From Deltaproteobacteria bacterium (GTDB lineage Bacteria > Desulfobacterota_B > Binatia > UBA9968), in contig JACZQL010000016.1 in assembly GCA_022545745.1 (NCBI GenBank), forward strand, positions 1-9,649: DNA of 9,649 nt. The letters run 5' to 3'. How positions within the stretch are numbered: the stretch's first letter is position 1; every line of letters starts with the position of its first letter. Positions 1 through 8,243 of the stretch are shown in pieces. The notes beneath the pieces were generated by a model, which ran no database searches, had not been told where the DNA came from, and saw only the letters and a list, made by a program, of their open reading frames with translations. The position numbers were made by a program, and so were the translations under genes.

Positions 1-768
1 ATTGGCGAGGTGGGCAATGGTGCGCTGGATCAATTGGATCGCATGCTGAGTGGCGATTTCCAGATTATGAACAATTTCCTCCAAAAGCGCGCCTTGATCC
101 TTACCGGGATCGTGAGGCCTCCAACAATCATAATCGGTCGGCAGGGCGACCAGTGCGTAACATATTTCAGCTTCGCGGGCGAGCTTGGCTTCGGGCATGT
201 TGGTCATACCGATCACGGCGGCACCCCAGCTCCGGTAGAGATGGGATTCGGCACGGGTGGAGAATTGTGGGCCTTCCATACAGACATAAATACCCTTGGG
301 ATGCGCCGGTGCTCCCTCTTCCCCAGCCGCGCGAACAACAGCCTTGCATAGATCTGCACAGACAGGATCCGCAAAACCCACATGGGCAACAAGACCCTGC
401 CCAAAGAAAGTGCTTGGCCGTTTTGTGGTCCGGTCAATGAACTGATCGGGAATAACCATGTGACCGGGGGCAATTTCTTCCCGCAGACTACCCACACTCG
501 CCACTGAGATGATTTGCTGCACCCCGAGCTTTTTCATGCCAAATATATTGGCGCGAAAATTGAGCTCCGTAGGCATCAACCGGTGACCTTTACCATGACG
601 CGGCAGGAACACCAACTCCGTGCCATCCAGGGATCCTCGGACATAGGCATCGGATGGTTTTCCGAATGGGGTGTCCACCTTTTGCTCGCGAACCTTCTCC
701 AGCCCCTCCATCTGATAGAGACCGGTGCCACCAATGATCCCGACCACTTTTCGCTTGCTGGCCTTCAC
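1..768 (-). CDS. mtnP: S-methyl-5'-thioadenosine phosphorylase, C-terminus cut by window edge
   Basis: Cleaves 5'-methylthioadenosine with phosphate to adenine and 5-methylthioribose-1-phosphate (methionine/adenine salvage, cytosolic). The frame is open for 256 codons to position 1 with no stop. It reads GIIGGTG near the N-terminus, VDTPFGKPSDA, an RHGKGH phosphate/nucleoside segment, GSLREEI, DQFIDRTT, EGPQFSTRAES, MTNMPEAKLA and TDYDCW. The two Asp of TDYDCW (about residues 212 and 214) are the adenine-recognising residues of MTAP, which separates it from ordinary purine nucleoside phosphorylases. Families run to about 260-285 residues, so only a short tail is missing. I chose GTG at 768 because GGAG (775-778) lies 6 nt upstream; in-frame GTGs at 780 and 786 are alternatives, and an in-frame TGA lies further upstream. 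Last visible gene of the icd operon, 97 nt after ndk. A related methylthioinosine phosphorylase is the main alternative. Confidence 0.93.
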   Translation of the reverse strand, partial: MKASKRKVVGIIGGTGLYQMEGLEKVREQKVDTPFGKPSDAYVRGSLDGTELVFLPRHGKGHRLMPTELNFRANIFGMKKLGVQQIISVASVGSLREEIAPGHMVIPDQFIDRTTKRPSTFFGQGLVAHVGFADPVCADLCKAVVRAAGEEGAPAHPKGIYVCMEGPQFSTRAESHLYRSWGAAVIGMTNMPEAKLAREAEICYALVALPTDYDCWRPHDPGKDQGALLEEIVHNLEIATQHAIQLIQRTIAHLAN

Positions 769-774
769 CTTACT

Positions 775-778
775 CTCC
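775..778 (-). promoter_or_regulatory. Shine-Dalgarno deciding the mtnP start
   Basis: GGAG on the minus strand, 6 nt before the GTG at 768. It favours that start over the in-frame GTG codons at 780 and 786, which have no comparable purine tract at a good distance. Confidence 0.6.
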
Positions 779-865
779 ACATTCACCCACCGGCACAGGG
801 ATCAACAACGGACTTGGATGGGTACTTCTCTCCTTGATTATGGCCGCGGAAGTAAGGGATGGAGA

Positions 866-1297
866 TCATTTAGCTGATCTATGAATCTCGTCAGGTGCAA
901 AGAAAAAGGATATTTCCTGAGCTGCCGTCTCCGGCGCATCCGAGCCATGGACGGTATTCTTCTCCACATCCATCCCCCATTGGCGGCGAATGGTTCCCTC
1001 GGCCGCCTTGGCCGGATCCGTGGCGCCCATGATCTCCCGGTTTTTTGCGATGGCGCCTTCCCCTTCCAGAACTGACACCAAGACTGGACCTGAAGACATA
1101 TATTGGGTCAGGCTAGCAAAGAAGGGCCGTTCTTTGTGCACGGCGTAAAATCCCTCTGCCTTTTCCTTGTTGAGCCAAGCCAGTTTTACGGCGATGATTT
1201 TAAGTCCCGCCTTTTCCAATTTTTGCAGTATCTCGCCGATGAGCCCCCGGGCGACTGCCTCCGGTTTAATAATGGAGAGTGTTCTCTCAATGGCCAA
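866..1297 (-). CDS. ndk: Nucleoside diphosphate kinase
   Basis: Transfers the gamma phosphate of ATP or another NTP to (d)NDPs through a phosphohistidine, balancing cytosolic nucleotide pools. The 143-residue product is full length for bacterial Ndk. It begins [15 protein letters not shown] and carries the whole active site: K11, Y51, F59, R87, T93, R104, N114 and the phosphorylated H117 in [12 protein letters not shown]. The start codon is TTG, one base after the sucD stop (1299). The likely ribosome binding site, GGGAGG, sits inside the last sucD codons about 12 nt upstream, so translation is probably coupled to sucD. The placement next to sucCD makes biochemical sense: Ndk can spread the nucleoside triphosphate made by succinyl-CoA synthetase, and Ndk-Scs complexes are known from Pseudomonas. 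An operon role here is inferred from spacing. Confidence 0.98.
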   Translation of the reverse strand: MAIERTLSIIKPEAVARGLIGEILQKLEKAGLKIIAVKLAWLNKEKAEGFYAVHKERPFFASLTQYMSSGPVLVSVLEGEGAIAKNREIMGATDPAKAAEGTIRRQWGMDVEKNTVHGSDAPETAAQEISFFFAPDEIHRSAK

Positions 1298-1298
1298 T

Positions 1299-2168
1299 TT
1301 AATTCATTACCTCCCGTAGGGTTTCACCGATCAGTGCAGGCGATGGTGCTAAGCGGACTCCAGCATTTTTGAGTGCATCGATTTTATCCTGCGCAGTTCC
1401 CTTTCCTCCTGCGATGATGGCACCCGCATGCCCCATGCGTTTTCCTGAAGGAGCGGTTTGCCCTACGATGAAGCCCACCACTGGCTTGTGCATGTTCGCC
1501 TTGATCCACAGGGCCGCCTCCTCTTCCGAGCTGCCCCCGATCTCGCCGATCATCACCACACCGTGGGTGTCGGAATCCTCATTGAACAGCTTGAGTACGT
1601 CAATGAATCCTAGGCCTCGGACGGGGTCACCACCGATACCGATGCAGGTGGATTGTCCCATTCCCAAACGGGTCAGTTGGTCCACCGCCTCGTAGGTCAG
1701 AGTGCCGCTGCGCGAAACCACCCCGATGGACCCCGGGTGATGAATATGCCCCGGCATGATCCCGATCTTACACTGCCCCGGGGTGATAATACCAGGACAA
1801 TTCGGTCCGACGAGCCGAGCCGTCTTATCTTTTAAAACCCTCTTCACCCGCACCATGTCGATGACGGGAATCCCTTCGGTAATACAGACCACAAGCTCGA
1901 TGCCCGCGTCCACCGCTTCCAGAATGGCATCCGCTGCAAAGGATGGGGGGACATAGATGACGCTAGTGTTTGCACCGGTGGAGGACACAGCCTCATCAAC
2001 CGTATTAAATATCGGGATACCTTCGAAGGTGGTTCCACCCTTGGACGGGGTAACCCCAGCCACCATCTGGGTCCCATATTCCTTACAGGCGCGGGTGTGA
2101 AATTGACCTGTGGCACCCGTGATGCCTTGGGTCAGTACTCTTGTGTCCTTGTTGACTAGAACCGCCAC
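1299..2168 (-). CDS. sucD: Succinyl-CoA synthetase (ADP/GDP-forming), alpha subunit
   Basis: Alpha subunit of the TCA-cycle enzyme that interconverts succinyl-CoA, NDP and phosphate with succinate, CoA and NTP. The 289-residue length is typical. A CoA-binding Rossmann domain opens with [11 protein letters not shown] (about 15-25), followed by a PNCPG loop (122-126). The C-terminal domain holds the catalytic phosphohistidine H247 in [18 protein letters not shown]. The start is GTG, supported by GAGG 8 nt upstream (2177-2180). It lies 46 nt downstream of sucC, and its stop is one base from the ndk start. It should form a heteromeric complex with the neighbouring SucC. Nothing in the protein is abnormal. 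Confidence 0.98.
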   Translation of the reverse strand: MAVLVNKDTRVLTQGITGATGQFHTRACKEYGTQMVAGVTPSKGGTTFEGIPIFNTVDEAVSSTGANTSVIYVPPSFAADAILEAVDAGIELVVCITEGIPVIDMVRVKRVLKDKTARLVGPNCPGIITPGQCKIGIMPGHIHHPGSIGVVSRSGTLTYEAVDQLTRLGMGQSTCIGIGGDPVRGLGFIDVLKLFNEDSDTHGVVMIGEIGGSSEEEAALWIKANMHKPVVGFIVGQTAPSGKRMGHAGAIIAGGKGTAQDKIDALKNAGVRLAPSPALIGETLREVMN

Positions 2169-2176
2169 TGGTTTTT

Positions 2177-2201
2177 CCTCGTCCCCAAACCCCCCGCCTC
2201 C
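2177..2201 (-). other. G-rich stretch in the sucC-sucD spacer
   Basis: On the mRNA strand this stretch reads as G-tracts of 2, 2, 6, 4 and 2 separated by 1-4 nt. The last tract belongs to the sucD Shine-Dalgarno GAGG. Four or more tracts of at least two G could form a two-layer quadruplex that would affect sucD initiation. The tracts are seen directly; folding is inferred, and a chance G-rich spacer is equally possible. Confidence 0.35.
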
Positions 2202-2214
2202 GCGAGCTGCTAGG

Positions 2215-3393
2215 CTAGGAAGTCCTCGAACCTGATTTTTTGGCTGCCGCTACCACTTTTTCAGCGGCCTCGGCCATCGTATCGGCGGAAATGATGGCGA
2301 GGTGCGATTCGGAAAGGATCTTCTTCCCCTTTTCTACGTTGGTCCCCTCGAGACGCACCACCAGTGGTACCTTGACTCCGATTTTTGCTGCCGCGTCCAC
2401 GATCCCCTCAGCAATGATATCGCACTTCATGATTCCGCCGAAAATATTGACCAGGACCCCTTGGACCCTCTCATCGGCAAGGAGGATACGGAAGGCCTGA
2501 GCGACCCTTTCCCGGTCGGCTCCACCTCCAACGTCTAAAAAGTTGGCCGGCTCACCACCGAAGAGCTTGATGATGTCCATGGTGGCCATGGCCAGACCCG
2601 CCCCGTTGACCATGCAACCAATATTGCCGTTCAAGGCAATGTAGGAAAGGCTGTATTTGGCTGCCTCGAGCTCCTTCGGATCCTCCTCATCGGGATCCCT
2701 CAGAGCAGCAATCTCGGGCTGTCGCGGAAGCGCGTTGTCATCAAAGTTCATCTTCGCATCGAGGGCCAGGATGCCCCCGTCTGCCGTGAGCACCAGAGGG
2801 TTGATCTCCACCAGGGTGCAATCACAATCCATATAGGCCTTCACGAGACCCTGGAGCAATGGAAGCAACAGTTTAACCTTTTCCTGCGGTAGCCCAAGCC
2901 GGTAGGCCACTCGCCTCACCTGAAACGGAAGCAGGCCGACGGCGGGATCAATGGATTCCCGAATGATCTTTTCGGGGCTTCTCTTGGCCACCTCCTCGAT
3001 CTCCACACCCCCCTCTGCGCACGCCACCACCGAAGGGCGAGAAAGTGCCGTGTCCAAGACCACACCCAGGTACAGTTCCGACTTGATAGCGCATCCCTGT
3101 TCCACCAGGACCCGCTTGACCTGTTTCCCCTCCGGCCCTGTCTGATGCGTCACCAGATTCATACCAATCATCTTCCGCGCCAACTCCCTCGCCTCTTCCG
3201 CTTTTTTCGCCACCTTGACTCCTCCACCTTTACCCCTACCGCCGGCATGGATCTGCGCCTTAACCACACAGGGAAATCCAATCTCTTTGGCTGCGGCGTA
3301 GGCCTCCTCAGGCGTGGTGGCGACTCGTCCACGGGGAACCGGCACACCGAATCGTCGGAGGATCTCCTTTGCCTGATATTCGTGAATGTTCAT
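2215..3393 (-). CDS. sucC: Succinyl-CoA synthetase, beta subunit
   Basis: Nucleotide-binding beta subunit of succinyl-CoA synthetase and partner of SucD; the step yields one ATP or GTP per turn of the TCA cycle. The 392 residues match the family (about 386-397). It begins [20 protein letters not shown], followed by an ATP-grasp domain with [14 protein letters not shown] (45-58) and the metal-binding VEINPL (N198) and LDAKMNF (D212). The C-terminal ligase domain has [26 protein letters not shown] (about 316-330) and RLEGTN (347-352). ADP versus GDP preference cannot be assigned confidently by eye. The ATG at 3393 is fixed by homology, but no Shine-Dalgarno is visible: the 17 nt before it are pyrimidine-rich. 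The gene lies 85 nt after mdh, and that gap contains a heptad-repeat hairpin. Confidence 0.98.
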   Translation of the reverse strand: MNIHEYQAKEILRRFGVPVPRGRVATTPEEAYAAAKEIGFPCVVKAQIHAGGRGKGGGVKVAKKAEEARELARKMIGMNLVTHQTGPEGKQVKRVLVEQGCAIKSELYLGVVLDTALSRPSVVACAEGGVEIEEVAKRSPEKIIRESIDPAVGLLPFQVRRVAYRLGLPQEKVKLLLPLLQGLVKAYMDCDCTLVEINPLVLTADGGILALDAKMNFDDNALPRQPEIAALRDPDEEDPKELEAAKYSLSYIALNGNIGCMVNGAGLAMATMDIIKLFGGEPANFLDVGGGADRERVAQAFRILLADERVQGVLVNIFGGIMKCDIIAEGIVDAAAKIGVKVPLVVRLEGTNVEKGKKILSESHLAIISADTMAEAAEKVVAAAKKSGSRTS

Positions 3394-3408
3394 AAGACGG
3401 TTAGGGGA

Positions 3409-3473
3409 AGCGAACAGCGAAAGGTAAATAGGCGCGGCGGGAAATGGGGACTATTCACTATTGACTATTCACT
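3409..3473 (-). repeat. Degenerate inverted heptad repeat (hairpin) between mdh and sucC
   Basis: Next to the mdh stop, the plus strand carries four tandem 7-mers of the form ACTATTn (about 3450-3477), i.e. nAATAGT on the mRNA strand. The segment 3449-3473 can pair base for base with 3409-3433 across a 15-nt loop (3434-3448). I count 17 Watson-Crick pairs in 25 positions, plus four G-U wobbles when read as minus-strand RNA and four true mismatches. Heptads related to AATAGT are familiar as small dispersed intergenic repeats in several bacterial groups. The structure ends 15 nt before the sucC ATG. It has no U-tract, so it is not a standard terminator; an RNA stability or translation element, or a simple repetitive insertion, are the options. 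Confidence 0.6.
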
Positions 3474-3478
3474 ATTAA

Positions 3479-5706
<2,228 letters not shown>

Positions 5707-5731
5707 AATGTTTCCTTTTAATAATTAATAA

Positions 5732-5776
5732 ATAGCCTAAGAGCGCCCGGAGACTTGAAAGGGACCCTTAGGCTAT
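5732..5776 (-). promoter_or_regulatory. Hairpin in the icd leader
   Basis: A perfect 10-bp inverted repeat, ATAGCCTAAG at 5732-5741 and CTTAGGCTAT at 5767-5776, is separated by 25 nt. In the icd mRNA it would form a stem ending about 25 nt before the start codon, followed by an AU-rich stretch and then the AAGGA ribosome binding site. It could be a leader regulatory stem or a protein-binding operator. The right arm also takes part in a second, mutually exclusive pairing with 5798-5805. Confidence 0.45.
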
Positions 5777-5812
5777 CTGACGGAAGAATGATAAAAACAG
5801 ATAGCTTTTTTA
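5770..5812 (+). terminator. Terminator-like hairpin with T-run, plus strand, left of ccm
   Basis: GCTATCTG (5772-5779) pairs perfectly with CAGATAGC (5798-5805), extendable by a G-U and an A-U pair, and is followed directly by six T (5806-5811). In the plus direction this looks like an intrinsic terminator with a long 18-nt loop and a modest, AT-containing stem. No plus-strand gene lies upstream to be terminated, so it would only block antisense read-through into ccm. It also overlaps the candidate icd promoter, so an operator role or chance is as likely. Confidence 0.3.
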
Positions 5813-5835
5813 ACTGATCCATTGCAAGGAGTCAA
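5807..5835 (-). promoter_or_regulatory. Candidate sigma70-type promoter for the icd operon
   Basis: On the minus strand TTGACT (5830-5835) is followed by a 17-nt spacer and TAAAAA (5807-5812). The -35 matches the consensus at five of six positions; the -10 at four of six, without the final T. Transcription would begin near 5800, giving a leader of about 95 nt that contains the 5732-5776 hairpin. It is the best promoter match I found upstream of icd, but it is unproven. Confidence 0.4.
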
Positions 5836-5872
5836 CCCGGATCCGAAATTTGAACCACAGGAATACTGTTCG

Positions 5873-5882
5873 TAGGCGCCTA
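5873..5882. promoter_or_regulatory. 10-bp palindrome, possible operator
   Basis: TAGGCGCCTA is a perfect palindrome about 40 bp upstream of the candidate icd -35 box and 28-130 bp before the two candidate ccmA starts. Its right half overlaps one copy of the GCCTAAG heptamer. A dimeric regulator site is plausible; no known consensus is recognised. Confidence 0.3.
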
Positions 5883-5898
5883 AGCAACTAACCTCCCT

Positions 5899-5903
5899 AG
5901 GAG
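5899..5903 (+). promoter_or_regulatory. Alternative Shine-Dalgarno for a longer CcmA
   Basis: AGGAG lies 6 nt before an in-frame TTG at 5910. Use of that codon would add 31 residues to CcmA. The added segment has no visible ABC-transporter homology and is AT-rich, so I regard this as the less likely start. Confidence 0.35.
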
Positions 5904-5990
5904 CAATCCTTGAATCTTCACCGCCCACGGCTTACATTCGAAGAAATTTTTTGCGATGATGGTAAATTAACATTTCTATTCGGGTCCAAT

Positions 5991-5996
5991 AAGGAG
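5991..5996 (+). promoter_or_regulatory. Shine-Dalgarno deciding the ccmA start
   Basis: AAGGAG lies 6 nt before the TTG at 6003. It is the strongest ribosome binding site in the region and places the start just before the first conserved strand of the ABC domain (VVIRQLSKAYG). Confidence 0.65.
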
Positions 5997-6002
5997 ACAA
6001 TT

Positions 6003-6710
6003 TTGGGCGTGGTGATTCGCCAGCTTTCTAAGGCCTACGGATATTTATGGGCCCTAAAAGAGATAAACCTTGAATTTAGAGACGGAGATTGTGTGGCCCT
6101 GCTTGGCCCCAACGGCGCAGGTAAAACCACCTTGCTCAAGCTCCTCTCGGCGCTCCTCTACCCCACCACGGGTGAGATCAAAATCGATGGCGAACGGCTA
6201 AGACGTGGAAATTCCGATCTCCGGGCAGTCATCGGCTTTCTTTCCCCCGACGGACAAATCTACGAGACCCTGACCGCAAAGGAAAATCTCCATTTCTTTG
6301 TCTCCCTGTGCGGAAAAAAAATAGATCCCCGGGAACTGGATCAGGTCTTGGATCAGGTGGGTCTCGGGGATTGGTCAGATACCTATGCCTCCTCCCTTTC
6401 TCATGGCATGAAATGCCGTCTAGCCATCGCCAAATGGTCCCTTTTGCAACCGAAGATCCTATTGCTGGATGAGCCCTATGGGGTCTTGGACGGCACAGGA
6501 ATCAACCTTCTGGAAAATTACTTAAAGGGCCTGTGCGAAAAGGGAGGCATTGTTGTTATGGCGACCCACAACGTTGCACGCATTCTTTCCTTTTGCACAA
6601 GGGCCCTTATCCTACAGGGGGGTAAAATCATCTTTGACGAGCCACGGCAAGAGCCCTGGGAGAGCTTCCATCGTTCCTTTGCAGCCTTTCTTCCGAGAGA
6701 TAACCGTTGA
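6003..6710 (+). CDS. ccmA: Heme exporter/CcmE-release ATP-binding protein CcmA
   Basis: ATPase of the CcmAB(CD) ABC complex at the cytoplasmic face of the membrane; in System I cytochrome c maturation its ATP hydrolysis releases holo-CcmE from CcmC. From TTG 6003 the protein has 235 residues: Walker A GPNGAGKT (35-42), Q-loop Q85, a signature SLSHGM (131-136) that departs from LSGGQ, Walker B ILLLDEP (152-158) and the switch histidine H189 in VVMATHN. Deviant signatures are common in CcmA. TTG 6003 has AAGGAG 6 nt upstream; a second in-frame TTG at 5910, also with AGGAG, would give 266 residues. The stop overlaps the ccmB start (TTGA). Identity as CcmA rather than another ABC ATPase rests mainly on the following ccmB-F genes. 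Confidence 0.93.
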   Translation: MGVVIRQLSKAYGYLWALKEINLEFRDGDCVALLGPNGAGKTTLLKLLSALLYPTTGEIKIDGERLRRGNSDLRAVIGFLSPDGQIYETLTAKENLHFFVSLCGKKIDPRELDQVLDQVGLGDWSDTYASSLSHGMKCRLAIAKWSLLQPKILLLDEPYGVLDGTGINLLENYLKGLCEKGGIVVMATHNVARILSFCTRALILQGGKIIFDEPRQEPWESFHRSFAAFLPRDNR

Positions 6711-7384
6711 CGATTCTACGACAGATTTACTGGTTGCTTTGGAAGGACATCCTTCTGGAGATTCGGCGTCGGGAGAATCTCCTCTCCATGTTTTTTTTCG
6801 GTACGGTCCTGCTCTTCCTCTTTCACTTTTCCTTTGAGATACCACCTGAAAGAATAGCCGAGATGGCTCCAGGGCTACTGTGGCTCGCCTTCGTATTCAC
6901 CGGGACCTTAGCCCTTACCCAACTCTTTCACGTAGAAATGGAGAGCCAATGCCTGGAGGCCCTTCTCCTATGCCCCATGGACCGTGGGGCCTTTTACCTC
7001 TCCAAGGTCCTTTTCAACTTCCTTCTTATGGTCTTGGTGGAACTGGTAGTCTTCCCTCTTTTCGGAATCCTGTTTAATATAGATTTCTGGAGACACTTAC
7101 CATTGCTGTTTTCCATCGTCTTTCTTGGGACCATCGGATTTTGTGCGCTGGGCACCCTCTTCTCGGCCCTCACCCTGAGGGCCCATGCAAAGGAACTTTT
7201 ACTACCCCTCATTCTTTTTCCCCTTATCATCCCTGCGAACCTGGGAACGATTCGGGGAATGGAGATCATCCTTGGCGCAAGAGACCTTCAGGAACTGTTC
7301 CCTTGGGTACATCTGTTAATCGCTTTTGATGTGATATTCTTAACGGTAGGGTTTCTCATCTTCGAATGGGTCATTGAGGCATAG
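6707..7384 (+). CDS. ccmB: Heme exporter membrane protein CcmB
   Basis: Membrane permease partner of CcmA in the CcmABCD complex of cytochrome c maturation. The 225 residues match the family (about 220). The N-terminus MTILRQIYWLLWKDILLEIRR is the usual amphipathic cytoplasmic start, followed by about six hydrophobic segments (roughly 25-43, 55-73, 101-124, 131-155, 163-180 and 199-222). The LEALLLCPMDRGAFYLSK loop (about 83-100) is typical of CcmB. The start is TTG at 6707, overlapping the ccmA stop by three bases; only a weak GAGAG (6695-6699) is upstream, so translational coupling to ccmA is likely. ccmC follows after 2 nt. Confidence 0.94.
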   Translation: MTILRQIYWLLWKDILLEIRRRENLLSMFFFGTVLLFLFHFSFEIPPERIAEMAPGLLWLAFVFTGTLALTQLFHVEMESQCLEALLLCPMDRGAFYLSKVLFNFLLMVLVELVVFPLFGILFNIDFWRHLPLLFSIVFLGTIGFCALGTLFSALTLRAHAKELLLPLILFPLIIPANLGTIRGMEIILGARDLQELFPWVHLLIAFDVIFLTVGFLIFEWVIEA

Positions 7385-7386
7385 AG

Positions 7387-8094
7387 ATGACAGCGGGAAC
7401 GAAAAAAACGGGTACAGCAAGAAAAATCCTTGCGGGGCTCGCCTTATTGTTTATCCTCCTGGGTCTTTACTTCGGTCTGATTAAGGCCCCACCGGATGCC
7501 AACCAGGGTGAGGTCCAACGAATCATGTACCTTCACATCCCCAGCATCCTGACTGCCTATCTCGCCTTCTTTATTGTCTTTGTGGGTAGCTGCCTCTATC
7601 TCTGGAAAGGGGAACGACGGGATGATATCCTGGCTCATTCGGCCGCGGAGGTCGGGGTTCTCTTCACTGCGCTCACGATCATTGAGGGATCCATATGGGG
7701 AAAGCCCACCTGGGGGGTTTGGTGGACCTGGGATGCCCGTCTCACCTTGACAGCGCTCCTGTTATTGATCTTTGTCGGCTACTTGATGCTCCGCTCCCTC
7801 ATTGAAGATCAAAACCGGAGTGCAGTCTGTGGCGCCGTAATGGGCATCATCGGTTTTCTTGATATACCCTTGATCCACATGTCGGTCTATTGGTGGCGGA
7901 CCTTGCATCAGCCCCCATCGATTTTACGGCCGGATAAAGCGCCATGGGATAACATCCATCCCGACATGCTTTGGGCCTTGGGCATTAACTTTATAGCTTT
8001 CTTATTTCTCTTCTTTTACCTCCTATCTCTGCGTTTTCGTGTGGGAGAGGCGGAAGAAGAGCTTAAGAGGCTAAAGCTTTACGGAACGACCTGA
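7387..8094 (+). CDS. ccmC: Heme-handling protein CcmC (WWD family)
   Basis: Integral membrane protein that binds heme at the periplasmic side and attaches it to CcmE. The 235 residues hold about six membrane segments and the diagnostic tryptophan-rich WWD motif, WGKPTWGVWWTWDARLT (104-120). Its two heme-ligand histidines are H50 in RIMYLHIPS and H174 in YWWRTLHQ, matching H60 and H184 of E. coli CcmC. ATG at 7387 has GAGG 7 nt upstream and lies 2 nt after ccmB; the stop overlaps the ccmD start by one base (TGATG). It is shorter than CcmF, which excludes that relative. Confidence 0.97.
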   Translation: MTAGTKKTGTARKILAGLALLFILLGLYFGLIKAPPDANQGEVQRIMYLHIPSILTAYLAFFIVFVGSCLYLWKGERRDDILAHSAAEVGVLFTALTIIEGSIWGKPTWGVWWTWDARLTLTALLLLIFVGYLMLRSLIEDQNRSAVCGAVMGIIGFLDIPLIHMSVYWWRTLHQPPSILRPDKAPWDNIHPDMLWALGINFIAFLFLFFYLLSLRFRVGEAEEELKRLKLYGTT

Positions 8095-8243
8095 TGGGAC
8101 ACTGGGGATTCGTTTTCTTAGCCTATGGGATTGTCTGGTCGGCCATCGTGCTGTATCTAGTGATACTGAGACGTAGGCTAGGGAGGGTAGAACGAGAGGC
8201 CAACCTCTTCCATGACCGAGGGGACCTTAACGACCATGGGTAA
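8094..8243 (+). CDS. ccmD: Small membrane protein CcmD
   Basis: CcmD is a single-span protein that stabilises the CcmABC complex and helps release holo-CcmE. This 49-residue frame starts at the ATG overlapping the ccmC stop (TGATG) and ends at TAA 8241-8243, inside the start of ccmE. It begins MGHWGFVFLAYGIVWSAIVL: one hydrophobic helix (about 5-26) with the aromatic/Tyr-Gly-Ile-Trp character of CcmD, then a charged tail starting RRRLGRVEREANL that would lie in the cytoplasm. Position between ccmC and ccmE, size and topology are exactly as expected. Sequence conservation in CcmD is weak, so the call leans on context. Confidence 0.85.
   Translation: MGHWGFVFLAYGIVWSAIVLYLVILRRRLGRVEREANLFHDRGDLNDHG

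Larger units (their letters stand above)
5707..6002. promoter_or_regulatory. Divergent intergenic region between icd and ccmA
   Basis: These 296 bp must hold the promoters of both operons. Seen directly: heptamer GCCTAAG (or its complement CTTAGGC) at 5735-5741, 5767-5773 and 5878-5884; the perfect palindrome TAGGCGCCTA at 5873-5882; a dyad ACAG-N5-CTGT at 5857-5869; and two strong Shine-Dalgarno/TTG pairs on the plus strand. For ccm the only promoter-like pair I see, TTGCGA (5951-5956) with TCTATT (5975-5980), is weak. No further gene is visible, apart from a possible N-terminal extension of ccmA from 5910. Confidence 0.6.

Noticed and set aside
514..837. Plus-strand open frame of 107 codons opposite mtnP
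   Set aside because: It is antisense to a clearly conserved protein, has no recognisable motif, and mirrors the codon pattern of mtnP.
769..865. Orphan AAGGAG (about 827-832) and a 12-codon TTG frame before mtnP
   Set aside because: The short frame encodes nothing recognisable, and an in-frame stop separates the AAGGAG from mtnP, so it is most likely a chance match or a decayed start.
866..900. Possible terminator after ndk
   Set aside because: No stem followed by a T-run is visible; only a CCGCGG palindrome lies in the gap, so read-through into mtnP is assumed.
5951..5980. Promoter for ccmA (TTGCGA, 18 nt, TCTATT)
   Set aside because: Only four of six matches in each box, so it is too weak to list as a feature; mentioned only within the intergenic description.
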